NCBI RefSeq assembly: GCF_021083305.1
Contig: NZ_JAJFAY010000006.1
Coordinates: forward strand, 234,983 to 298,982
Reading direction: 5' to 3'
From: Haladaptatus sp. DYF46
Lineage (GTDB): Archaea > Halobacteriota > Halobacteria > Halobacteriales > Haladaptataceae
Length of the DNA: 64,000 bases
The notes beneath the pieces were generated by a model. It was given only the letters and a program-made list of their open reading frames with translations. It was not told the DNA's origin and did no database searches. Shown piece after piece: positions 34,474 to 42,992 of the stretch. Position numbers and translations under genes: made by a program. Numbering within the stretch: the first letter of the stretch is position 1; the number at the start of each line of letters is the position of its first letter.

Positions 34474-35814
34474 TCAGTCCTCTTCGCCGGTTCGTTGGCG
34501 GAGCGTCGCCCCCACTGGCGACCCGTCGAGGCGCGATGCCACGTCGCCCGCATCGATGCCGTCGGCCAGCGTCGTCAACGCCGCCTCGTACACTGACAGC
34601 GTTTCCTCGATGTCCTCGTCCGTGTGGCTGTAGCAGGGAAGATGGCTGCCCGCGAAGAGAACGCCGCGTTCGTGACATTCCTGCATGAAGAGGCTCTTTC
34701 CCATCGTGTCCGGGTCGCCGTTTTCGTCGGTAAACGCGATGCTGGAGTGGGGCGCGAATCCGGGAACCGAAACGCGGGAGTCGAGGCCGAGCGACTCGGT
34801 TATCTCGCCGATTTCGGCACGTATCGTCTCGCCCTGCTTCCAGAGGTGTTCGTGGACGGGTTCCGACCGCTGAACCGTGATGGCGGCCTTCGCCGCGGCG
34901 AGGGAGAGGGCTTCCCCGGCGTACGTCGTCGAGAACATGAAGTCGTCGTCGCCCAGCGTCCTCATCACGTCCTCCCGGCCCGCGAGCGCGGCGACGGGAT
35001 AGCCGTTCGCCATTCCCTTGGCGAAGCAGGCGAGGTCGGGAATGACGCCGAAGTACTCCTGTGCGCCGCCGAGCGAGAATCGAAATCCGGTCAGAACCTC
35101 GTCGTAGACGAGTATCGTATCGTGTTCGTCACACAGTTCCCGAACCCGCTCCAGAAAGTCATCGCGCGGCGCTTCGAGGTGCGCCGCGACCATCACGACG
35201 GCCGCCACGTCGCCGGGGTGCGCGTCGAAAATCCGCTCTAAACTGGCGATGTCGTTGTACTCGAACCGCTCCGTGTACTCGCCGACGGCGTCGGGAATCC
35301 CCCTGTCGAGGTTCGAATGGCTCGACATCCAGACGTCCGGCCAACCGTGGTAGCCGAACGTCGCGACGACGTTCCGCCCCGTGTGCGCCCGTGCCAGTTT
35401 CGCGGCGAGGGTGGTCACGTCGTTCCCGTTCTTCGCGAACTGGACCATCTCGGCACACGGGACGACTTCGGTGAACAGTTCCGCGACTTCCACGTGGAGG
35501 GGATGTTCCAGCGTGAACATCGTCCCGTCCGCCAATTGGCGCTCGACAGCGCGCGTCACTTCGGGGTAATCGTGGCCGAGCGTCACCGGCCCGAGCGACA
35601 TCGTGTGATCGATGTACTCGTTGCCGTCCACGTCCCAGACGCGACAACCCTTCCCGCGTTCGAGGTGGGTCGGCGAGACGCCGTGGACGAACTGCGTCGG
35701 GCTCTTGCTCCCGGTCTGTGAACCGCCGGGAACGACCCGATTGGCCCGCTCTTGCAGTTCCCGTGACCGTTCTATCGACCGAGTGCCCGCCGCTACCGAG
35801 GGATCTCCGGACAT
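34474..35814 (-). CDS. Class III aminotransferase, glutamate-1-semialdehyde aminomutase-like
   Basis: 446 residues. The GSAM-type core is present: VVPGGSQTG, TMSLGPVTLGHDYP, AKNGNDVTTLAAKLAR, VYDEVLTGFRF and the PLP lysine in LACFAKGMANGYPVAAL. True HemL usually has SGSEA and GGS-P-R motifs that differ here, and its position in a catabolic island suggests a transaminase acting on an amino sugar or amino aldehyde rather than haem synthesis. The ATG giving MSGDPSVAA is chosen; an AT-rich box near 35846 fits. Confidence 0.82.
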   Translation of the reverse strand: MSGDPSVAAGTRSIERSRELQERANRVVPGGSQTGSKSPTQFVHGVSPTHLERGKGCRVWDVDGNEYIDHTMSLGPVTLGHDYPEVTRAVERQLADGTMFTLEHPLHVEVAELFTEVVPCAEMVQFAKNGNDVTTLAAKLARAHTGRNVVATFGYHGWPDVWMSSHSNLDRGIPDAVGEYTERFEYNDIASLERIFDAHPGDVAAVVMVAAHLEAPRDDFLERVRELCDEHDTILVYDEVLTGFRFSLGGAQEYFGVIPDLACFAKGMANGYPVAALAGREDVMRTLGDDDFMFSTTYAGEALSLAAAKAAITVQRSEPVHEHLWKQGETIRAEIGEITESLGLDSRVSVPGFAPHSSIAFTDENGDPDTMGKSLFMQECHERGVLFAGSHLPCYSHTDEDIEETLSVYEAALTTLADGIDAGDVASRLDGSPVGATLRQRTGEED

Positions 35815-35909
35815 TAGTAGGTGGATTGCCGGTTCCGTGATGATAAGTGCTTCGTTCACATTGAACACAGAACCTGCTCGCTAGAAACGCTGAATCCGCA
35901 CGCCGAACT

Positions 35910-37190
35910 CTATTCCCGACGTGCGCCGACGCGTTGGGCCAGCGCGCAGGCGTGTTCCACGACGCGCTCCTCGACGGACGGGTCGAAATCACCCGGATTA
36001 CCCCACGCTCGATTCGCCTCGTATCCGCCTTCGTGCAGGACGCGGACCGTCGGCACGTACCCGAAGCCGTCGTTCGCGTACGCCGAGACCCAGACGTCGC
36101 CCGACAGTTCGTCCGCGACGAGATGGGAGTAGCCGACGACCGCCTCCCCGGCGAGCGCCACCAACGTCAGATCCGACCCGAATCCGACGGCCTGAATCGG
36201 ATAGGATTTCGTCGCCACCGTTTCGTCCCCGCCGTTCCCCTCTCCGTCGGGGGACGTGAACGACAGCGTGGTCGCCTCCAAACAGCGTTCGAGCGGCCCA
36301 CCGGCCGGTTTCCGCGGCGCGTCGAGAACCGCGTTCACGGCGTTCGCCATCGTCCGGCCGTGCTGTTTCGTGAGGGCGAGCGACCCTTGCGGGTACGCCT
36401 TCTGGTCGCCAGCGCATCCGATGAGGAAGACGGCCGTCGCGTCGGGGTGGTCCGATTCGAGGAACTCCATCGCGTACCCCGGCCAGTCGCCGGTGACGCG
36501 GTTGTGGACGTTCACGGACGTCGGATGGCAGGCGTAGCCGAAGACGATTGCCTTCAAGCCGTCGTCCGTTTCGGCTGCGAGGACCGGAACTTCGTGGTTC
36601 GTCGGGCCGTCGGGATAGGGCGAGAAGGCGATGCCGTCCGCCGTCGGCCGACGGCGACTCATGGCGATGGAACACCGACCGCGGGTGTGGGAGAGTTCGG
36701 CCGGTTCGAGGTCCGAAAGCGCCCGTTCCACCGCGGAAAAGAGCGCCGTTTCCAGTTTGGCACGATACGCGGCGATTCGTCGCGACTCCTCGTCAACGTC
36801 TTCGAGCGATTCGTCGTTCGCGTCCTCGACCAACTCGTCCTCCCGAACGCCGTACGCGGGGGCGTAGTGCGTGTGGGTCACGGTCAGAAGGAGCGATTCC
36901 GGCGGGAGGTCGAACTCCGCGGCACAACGCTCGGCCAACCAACGACGGAGCGACGGCCGCACCGAGAGTATCTCGACGCTCACCATCACTTGCCGAGTCC
37001 CCGTCGCATCCTCGATAGCGACGGCCTTCGCGTGGACGTCTTGGTCGATTCCCTCCATCGGTCCGTCGCGGGCGGCGAACCCCGCGAGCGGCAACGATTC
37101 ATCGTCGGGCGTGATGGTCGCCGTCGCGGTTCCGACCCGCCACGGGTGACTGTTCGTCTCGCTCGCCGTACCGCTGTCTGCATGAGTCAT
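35910..37190 (-). CDS. Neutral/alkaline ceramidase-like hydrolase, copy 1
   Basis: 426 residues. Family marks are the N-terminal RVGTATATITPDD, the Zn-site VTHTHYAPAYG, FGYACHPTSVN, GDWPGYAMEFL and IGCAGDQKAYP. This is the short catalytic part only, with no signal peptide and no C-terminal immunoglobulin-like domain of secreted ceramidases, so it is cytoplasmic. It would hydrolyse an N-acyl (amide) bond; ceramide itself is not expected in archaea. The paralogue at 46261 is of similar length. Confidence 0.85.
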   Translation of the reverse strand: MTHADSGTASETNSHPWRVGTATATITPDDESLPLAGFAARDGPMEGIDQDVHAKAVAIEDATGTRQVMVSVEILSVRPSLRRWLAERCAAEFDLPPESLLLTVTHTHYAPAYGVREDELVEDANDESLEDVDEESRRIAAYRAKLETALFSAVERALSDLEPAELSHTRGRCSIAMSRRRPTADGIAFSPYPDGPTNHEVPVLAAETDDGLKAIVFGYACHPTSVNVHNRVTGDWPGYAMEFLESDHPDATAVFLIGCAGDQKAYPQGSLALTKQHGRTMANAVNAVLDAPRKPAGGPLERCLEATTLSFTSPDGEGNGGDETVATKSYPIQAVGFGSDLTLVALAGEAVVGYSHLVADELSGDVWVSAYANDGFGYVPTVRVLHEGGYEANRAWGNPGDFDPSVEERVVEHACALAQRVGARRE

Positions 37191-37254
37191 GTTCGTCAGC
37201 GTACCGTGGCGGGCACGGATAATAAACGTGCGTCCCGGAACTCGGTGTCCGGAC

Positions 37255-38943
37255 TCAGTCCAGCAACGAACGGAAGTTGCCACTTCGAACGGCGTCGGCC
37301 GCGTCGTCGTCCACGGGCAGATACGGGACGACGTAGCCCGATTCGAATATCGTCAACGGCACGCCCGGTCCGCTGACGAGGTGCTCGGTCCCGATTTCGC
37401 TCACGACCTTCTCTAACTGGCCGGGATGGTCGATAAACAGGTCGCCGAGAACGAACAGCAGGTCGCCGGACTCACCGTCCGCGACCATCGCGTGCCGCTC
37501 GTGGAGCGTCTCGGTCTTGATTCGATAGGCGTCCTGCCACGCGTCCGCGACGACGACGTCGGTTCGGGGGCACGCGAGGAGGAACGACACGATGGCGTCC
37601 ACCTGTTCGTCGCGCCAGCGTGCGGGTTTGCCGCGGAAGTCCTCGAATCCCCGGAGTTCGAACCGCGGGTGGCGACCCCGCTGGTCTTCGAGCGTCGCCA
37701 CGAACATTACGGGCACGCCGAGGTCCGCACAGCGACGGCCGAGTTCGACGGCCGCCGGGTCGTCGAGGTCGTAGTCGTGGTAGTTCGGCAGCAGTTTCAC
37801 CCCCTGCATTCCCAGTTCCTCCACACACTCCTCCAAATCCTCCTCCCACGCAGCGTACCGCGGGTTGACCGTCGCGAACGGGACGAATCTGTCCCCGTGG
37901 CCGTCTATCGCCGCCGCCAGCGTGCGGTTTCCGGGGTGAACGTCGCGGTAACAGACGCTCTCCAACGACGAAACGACCGCCGTGTCGATTCCCGTCTCGT
38001 CCATCGTTTCGAGCACGCCGTCGACCGAAGCGTCGAGTTCGCGGAACGGCCAGTGGCCGAGATACGCGTTCGCGTCCACGACGTCGCCGCTCGCCCGTTT
38101 GCGGTCCGACTCGCGGAACCGTTCGACCGCCTCCTCCCGCAAGTCGGCCAATTTTTCGTCGGAATAGCCGTACGGGTCGTCGTCGCGGAGGAGCGACGCC
38201 ATGTTGTACGCGACGTCCGCTTTCTCCTCGGGAGTCAAGTCGCTGCCGTGGAGTTTCCCCACGCAACTGTAGAGGGAGTTGTCCGTGCCGAACACGAGAC
38301 GGTCGGTTCCGAGGTACTCGGCGGCCATCTCGACCATTCCGGCGTCACAGACGCTCCCGCTGATGTCGAGGAAGACGTTCTCCTGATGCCGGATGTTCTT
38401 TATTCGGTACTCCCAGTCGCCGCCCCCGCCGATGTGGCTCGCGAGTATCTTCAGGTCCGGGTACTCCTTCGCCAGCGCCAGCACCTCGTCGCTGAACGAC
38501 TCGTTGGGCAGTTCCTCGCGCCGTTCGACGCGCTGCATCGTGTGAATCTTGACGGGGACGTCCATGTCGATGGCCGCCTCGGCCAGCGGGAACACCCGCG
38601 GGTCGTCGCATTTCACCTCGTAGGTGAGTTTCAGTCCGAGGAGGTCGTCCTCCTCGATAGCGCGGCGAAACTCCCTCGTGGCGTCTTCCCATTCGGGGTT
38701 CACCCTCGCCCACCCGTGTAGCAAATCCGGGTTTTCGCGGACGAGTGCCGCCATTGTCCGGTTCGATTTCCGGCAGGTTTCGACGTCGGTTCCCATGGTC
38801 TGCATGATGGCGCAGAACCGGTCGATTCCGAGCGTCGATGCGAGTTCCCGAAGCCAGTCGGCGAACCGGTCGCGGTCCTCCCGCGGACTGGTCGGCGTCA
38901 GCGTAACGGGGCTCAACCCCGTGTGTATGTGACAGTCAAACAT
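37255..38943 (-). CDS. Two-domain amidohydrolase (COG2159 type), copy 1
   Basis: 562 residues made of two amidohydrolase barrels. The first begins FDCHIHTG with the HxH metal pair and has IHTMQRVERR, LASHIGGGG and VFGTDNSLYS, giving a full metal site. The second begins near residue 287 with DANAYLGHWPFR, where the two histidines of HxH are Asn and Tyr; it still has LLPNYHDYDLD and EDQRGRHPR. The second half is therefore probably non-catalytic or differently catalytic. COG2159 enzymes hydrolyse or decarboxylate; the substrate is unknown. A TATA box 29 bases before the ATG supports the start. Confidence 0.84.
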   Translation of the reverse strand: MFDCHIHTGLSPVTLTPTSPREDRDRFADWLRELASTLGIDRFCAIMQTMGTDVETCRKSNRTMAALVRENPDLLHGWARVNPEWEDATREFRRAIEEDDLLGLKLTYEVKCDDPRVFPLAEAAIDMDVPVKIHTMQRVERREELPNESFSDEVLALAKEYPDLKILASHIGGGGDWEYRIKNIRHQENVFLDISGSVCDAGMVEMAAEYLGTDRLVFGTDNSLYSCVGKLHGSDLTPEEKADVAYNMASLLRDDDPYGYSDEKLADLREEAVERFRESDRKRASGDVVDANAYLGHWPFRELDASVDGVLETMDETGIDTAVVSSLESVCYRDVHPGNRTLAAAIDGHGDRFVPFATVNPRYAAWEEDLEECVEELGMQGVKLLPNYHDYDLDDPAAVELGRRCADLGVPVMFVATLEDQRGRHPRFELRGFEDFRGKPARWRDEQVDAIVSFLLACPRTDVVVADAWQDAYRIKTETLHERHAMVADGESGDLLFVLGDLFIDHPGQLEKVVSEIGTEHLVSGPGVPLTIFESGYVVPYLPVDDDAADAVRSGNFRSLLD

Positions 38944-38967
38944 CGTCAGTACGGGTACTCAGCCGGG

Positions 38968-39008
38968 GCTAAAAGAAGCTCTCGGTCGCGGCGACCACGG
39001 GTTTTAAG
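38968..39008. promoter_or_regulatory. Divergent promoters at the centre of the island
   Basis: Minus-strand CTTTTAGC (38968-38975) is about 29 bases before the amidohydrolase ATG and plus-strand TTTTAAG (39002-39008) is about 28 bases before the dehydratase ATG at 39032. Confidence 0.55.
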
Positions 39009-39031
39009 ACCTTCATCGCTCATTCGGAACC

Positions 39032-40192
39032 ATGGAAATCACCGGTGTGGAGGCGTTCGCCGTGAACGTCCCGCTCGTGGACCTCGAAGACGGTGGCATC
39101 GCCCCGTACGTGACGAACCACAACGAACTGACCGACATGGACCGCATCCTCGTCCGCGTCGATACGGACGAAGGAATCTCGGGGTGGGGCGAGATGCGCG
39201 TGTTCCTCTCCCCGGAGGCGACCATCTCCGTCCTCGAAGACGGCATCGCGCCCATGGTCGAAGGTCACTCGCCGTTCGAAACCGAATCGCTCCGCCGTCT
39301 CCTGTTCATCGAGTACACGAACGTCGACCTGTTTTTCACCCCCATCGAACTCGCCTGCTGGGACATCGTCGGAAAGTCGCTCGGAAAGCCGGTCTACGAA
39401 CTGCTCGGCGGATGGACGGCACCGGACTCGGCCTCGCGGAAACACCGGAACCACGTGACCGAGTACGAGAGCGCCGGGAAAGTCGAGTTCGCCTACTGCC
39501 TCGGCATCCTTTCCCCGGAAGAGTCGAGGGCGAAAGCGGCCCAAGTGCTGGACGAGGGATACAGCGTCCTGAAGACGAAGGCTGGACGGGACTGGAAACA
39601 GGACGTGGCGCGAATCGAGGCGATGCACGACGAGGTTGACGGCGAACTGGAGTTCCGACTCGACCCCAATCAGGGATGGACGCTCGACCAAGCGGTGCGC
39701 GTCGGCGCGGCGCTGTCGGACGCCGGAATCTACCTCCAGTACATGGAACAACCGATTCGCGTCGATTCGCACACCTCGCTCGCGCGACTGCGCGAACGCA
39801 TCGACCAACCCATCGGTCCGAACGAGGACACCTATATCCCACACAATCTCCGCGGGTTGATTGAGGCCGGTGCGGTGGACGTGGCCGTCCTCGACATGAC
39901 GCCGTTGGGCGGAATCGCGGGACTGCGACAGGCCGCGAGTATCGCGGAGGACGCCGGACTGCCGTACACCCACCACTGCGCGTTCGACCTCGGGGTCCGC
40001 ACCGCGGCGATTCTCCACGCGGTGTACGGCATTCCCGGGTTTTCGCTCCCGCCGGACACGGTTTACTACGGGTGGGAGGACGACGTCATCGAGGACCCGT
40101 TCGTCATCGAGGACGGTTCGATGACCGTCCCCGACGCGCCGGGACTCGGCGTCGAAATCGACCCCGACAAACTCGACGCGTACCGTATCTGA
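39032..40192 (+). CDS. Enolase-superfamily sugar-acid dehydratase (mandelate racemase/muconate lactonising group)
   Basis: 386 residues. The catalytic KxK is in VLKTKAGRDW, followed by metal ligands Asp in FRLDPNQGW, Glu in QYMEQPI and Glu in GPNEDTYIP, and the general-base histidine region YTHHCAFDLG. The N-terminal capping domain ends at about residue 120. Members remove water from sugar acids such as L-rhamnonate, L-fuconate or galactonate to give 2-keto-3-deoxy acids. The two downstream genes match the next steps of the diketo-hydrolase pathway, which supports a deoxy-sugar acid substrate (inference). Confidence 0.87.
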   Translation: MEITGVEAFAVNVPLVDLEDGGIAPYVTNHNELTDMDRILVRVDTDEGISGWGEMRVFLSPEATISVLEDGIAPMVEGHSPFETESLRRLLFIEYTNVDLFFTPIELACWDIVGKSLGKPVYELLGGWTAPDSASRKHRNHVTEYESAGKVEFAYCLGILSPEESRAKAAQVLDEGYSVLKTKAGRDWKQDVARIEAMHDEVDGELEFRLDPNQGWTLDQAVRVGAALSDAGIYLQYMEQPIRVDSHTSLARLRERIDQPIGPNEDTYIPHNLRGLIEAGAVDVAVLDMTPLGGIAGLRQAASIAEDAGLPYTHHCAFDLGVRTAAILHAVYGIPGFSLPPDTVYYGWEDDVIEDPFVIEDGSMTVPDAPGLGVEIDPDKLDAYRI

Positions 40193-40265
40193 GCCGCGGT
40201 TCGTTTTTCGTCCGGGGGGTGCGAAACGGTTATTACGCCGCTCCTGTCTGTATCAGATGGTAATC

Positions 40266-41108
40266 ATGAGCGACAACGAGCTTGCGGGTGAAACCGCGGT
40301 GATCACGGGGGCGTCGAAAGGTATCGGACGGGAGATAGCGGAACACTTCGCCGCGGCGGGCGCGGACGTCGTCATCTGCTCGCGCGAACAGGGGGACATC
40401 GACGAGGTGGCGACGGAAATCTCCGACGGAGACGGCGGCGACGCCCTCGGCATCGAATGCGACGTGACGGATTCGGCGGCGGTCGAGGCGATGGTCGACG
40501 CCGCACTGGACGAGTTCGGCGCCGTCGACGTGCTGGTGAACAACGCGGGGGGCATGATTCGGGACGACAACCCCCACCGAATCGACGAGGACGTTTTCGA
40601 CCGAAACATCGAGGTGAACCTGAAGGGACAGTACCTCGTCGCGAGCGAACTCCTCCCGGTCATGGTCGAGAACGGCGGCGGGTCGATGGTTCACATGGGG
40701 TCGGTGAACGGAATCTTCGGCATCGGCCTCACGGCGTACTCCGCGGCCAAGAGCGGGATTCTGTCGCTGTCGCGGAACATCGCGACGCAGTACGGGCGGT
40801 ACGGGATTCGGTCGAACGTCGTTTCGCCGGGCACCATCGAGACGCAAAACCGGGAGAACGAGATGACCGAGACGGAGGAGAGACAGGGAGGGGAAAAGAC
40901 GGCGCGCGAGGAGTGGATAGACCAGTACCCGCTCGGGCGGTTCGGGCGACCGAGGGAGATCGCGGAAGCCACGCTGTTTCTGGCGTCCGACCGTGGTGGG
41001 TTCGTCTCCGGGACGAACCTCGTGGTCGACGGCGGACTGACCGCCGGATTGGATTCGACGTTCCAGACGGCCATCTACGACGCTGACGACCGTCCGGTCA
41101 GAGACTGA
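40266..41108 (+). CDS. SDR dehydrogenase, candidate 2-keto-3-deoxy sugar-acid dehydrogenase
   Basis: 280 residues. SDR motifs are TGASKGIG near residue 15, NNAGGMIRD near 95, catalytic serine in VHMGSVNGIFG and YSAAKSG near 160. An insertion rich in Glu (NEMTETEERQGGEKTAREE) before the last helix is unusual. By position between a dehydratase and an FAH-type hydrolase it would oxidise a 2-keto-3-deoxy acid to the 2,4-diketo acid. ATG at 40266 is preferred; an ATG three codons earlier is possible, and the TTATTA box near 40234 does not decide. Confidence 0.85.
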   Translation: MSDNELAGETAVITGASKGIGREIAEHFAAAGADVVICSREQGDIDEVATEISDGDGGDALGIECDVTDSAAVEAMVDAALDEFGAVDVLVNNAGGMIRDDNPHRIDEDVFDRNIEVNLKGQYLVASELLPVMVENGGGSMVHMGSVNGIFGIGLTAYSAAKSGILSLSRNIATQYGRYGIRSNVVSPGTIETQNRENEMTETEERQGGEKTAREEWIDQYPLGRFGRPREIAEATLFLASDRGGFVSGTNLVVDGGLTAGLDSTFQTAIYDADDRPVRD

Positions 41109-41184
41109 TTCTTTCTTTCGGCCGTGGTATTCGAACCCATCACAAGGTACATTAGCGATGGGTTCCTCGGGGGAGTCGAACGGC

Positions 41185-42015
41185 ATGCACATCTGTAGCT
41201 TCCGGCACGCGACTGCGTCGGCTACGCAGTTGGGTGTGGTAGACGACGGAATCGTCAGCACGATAGAAACCGAATCGACGTCGCTCGACGCGGCCCTCGC
41301 AGACGGCGACGATTGGGATTCGCTCCTCGAACGGGCGACCGGAGCGGAGTTCTCGGTGGACGAAATCACGCTCGAATCGCCCGTCGAACGGCCGACGAAC
41401 CTCGTGGGAATCGGCTTGAACTACGTCGGCCACGCCGAGGAGGGCGGGTTCGACGTGCCGGAGGAACCGGTCTTCTTCGCCAAGTCGCCCACTAGCATCA
41501 CCGCCCCCGAATCGACCGTGGTCAAACACCCGGCGGTCGAAAACCTCCACTACGAGGGCGAGTTCGGCGTCGTCGTCGGGAACACTCTCTCCCGCGCGAG
41601 TCCCGTGGAAGCCCGAGACGGAATCTTCGGGTTCACGGCCGGAAACGACGTGACGGCGCGGGACATCCAGTACGACGATCTCGACGCCGCGAACCCGTGG
41701 TATCGGTCGAAGAGCATGGCGACGTTCACGCCGCTCGGTCCGTGGGTGACGCCGGTCAGCGAGGGGGTCGACCCCGACAACGCGAGCATCGAGACGCGAC
41801 TGAACGGAAGCGTCGTCCAGTCGTCGAACACCGACGACCTCGTGTTCGACGTGGGCGAGGCCCTCTCGTACGTTTCCCGCTTCGTGATGCTCGCGCCGGG
41901 CGATGTGGTTCTCACCGGCACGCCCGCCGGGGTCGGCGAGATGGTTCCGGGCGACACGGTGGAAGTCGAAGTGGAAGGCGTCGGCACCCTCACGAACACG
42001 GTAGGGTCGCCATGA
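41185..42015 (+). CDS. Fumarylacetoacetate hydrolase family protein, candidate diketo-acid hydrolase
   Basis: 276 residues. The FAH-fold metal ligands are in HYEGEFGVVVG (two Glu) and GNDVTARDIQ (Asp), followed by GPWVTP and GTPAGVGEM. It would cleave a 2,4-diketo acid into pyruvate and a hydroxyacid such as lactate, the last step of the diketo-hydrolase route. The ATG giving MHICSFRH is chosen because an ACATTA box (41148-41153) is too close to the ATG at 41158. The next gene starts inside its stop (ATGA). Confidence 0.87.
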   Translation: MHICSFRHATASATQLGVVDDGIVSTIETESTSLDAALADGDDWDSLLERATGAEFSVDEITLESPVERPTNLVGIGLNYVGHAEEGGFDVPEEPVFFAKSPTSITAPESTVVKHPAVENLHYEGEFGVVVGNTLSRASPVEARDGIFGFTAGNDVTARDIQYDDLDAANPWYRSKSMATFTPLGPWVTPVSEGVDPDNASIETRLNGSVVQSSNTDDLVFDVGEALSYVSRFVMLAPGDVVLTGTPAGVGEMVPGDTVEVEVEGVGTLTNTVGSP

Positions 42016-42992
42016 AGTTCGGCGTCTTCCTCAACCAGTACTACACGCCAGACAGCGGGTTCGACGCGACGGACCTCTACGAACAGGCGGAACTGATGGA
42101 GGACGTCGGGTTCGACGGCGCGTCGCTCGGGGAGCGACACATCCACGAGGAGGGATTCGTGGAACCAATCACGGCGCTGTCGGCGCTCGCGGCGCGCACC
42201 GAGTCGCTCGAACTGTCCACGATGGCGATGTTGCCCGCGCTCTACAACCCGATTCATCTCGCGGAGTACGTCGCCATGATAGACGAACTGTCCGGCGGTC
42301 GGATGCGTTTCGGTGCCGCCATCGGCTACCGCGAACGGGAACTCGAACCGTTCGGCGTTCCGACGAAGGGGCGGAGCAAGGTCTTCATCGAGGCGCTCCA
42401 CCTGCTGAAACGCCTCTGGTCGGAGGAGAGCGTCACCCACGACGGGACACACTGGTCGTTCGACGACGTGTTCATCAGCCCGCGACCCGAGAACGGCATC
42501 CCGCTCTGGATCGGCGGCCACGCCGACATCGCCATCAAACGCGCCGCCTACCGAGGCGACGGGTGGATCGCAAGCGCCTCCTCGACGACGGAGGACCTGA
42601 AACACCAGATCGGCGTGTACGAGGACGCGTTGGACGAGTTCGGAAAGGACCGCTCGAAGAACGACGTGATACTGATGCGGGACTGCTTCGTCGGCGACTC
42701 CGTCGAGGAAGCGCGTGACACCATCGAACCGTACCTGCTGACGCTCTACCGGATGTACGCCCGCTGGGGCCAGACCTACATGGACGAACACGAAGTCGAG
42801 GTCGATTACGACGAACTCGCCGAGAAGTTCGTCATCGGAACGCCCGACGACTGCATCGAAAAGCTCCGAACGTACGAGGACCTCGGTGTGGACCAGGTGT
42901 ACATCCGATGCCAGTTCCCGGGACAGCCACAGGACCTCACCCTCGACTGCCTCGAACGGTTCGGCGAGGAGGTCATCCCGTCGTTCGCATGA
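42012..42992 (+). CDS. LLM-class flavin-dependent oxidoreductase
   Basis: 326 residues, luciferase-like barrel: KFGVFLNQYYTPDSGFD, then GFDGASLGERHIHEEGFVEP, FGAAIGYRERELEPFGVP and GTPDDCIEKLRTYEDLGVDQ. Family members use FMN or F420 to oxygenate or oxidise substrates. It overlaps the FAH gene by 4 bases and is itself overlapped by the Gfo/Idh gene, so the three are translated together. A role in the sugar-acid route is not part of any pathway I know and is therefore open. Confidence 0.87.
   Translation: MKFGVFLNQYYTPDSGFDATDLYEQAELMEDVGFDGASLGERHIHEEGFVEPITALSALAARTESLELSTMAMLPALYNPIHLAEYVAMIDELSGGRMRFGAAIGYRERELEPFGVPTKGRSKVFIEALHLLKRLWSEESVTHDGTHWSFDDVFISPRPENGIPLWIGGHADIAIKRAAYRGDGWIASASSTTEDLKHQIGVYEDALDEFGKDRSKNDVILMRDCFVGDSVEEARDTIEPYLLTLYRMYARWGQTYMDEHEVEVDYDELAEKFVIGTPDDCIEKLRTYEDLGVDQVYIRCQFPGQPQDLTLDCLERFGEEVIPSFA

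Noticed and set aside
34474..35814. Calling the aminotransferase HemL (haem biosynthesis)
   Set aside because: It is GSAM-like, but key blocks differ from HemL and its neighbours are all catabolic genes, so only the family level is supported.
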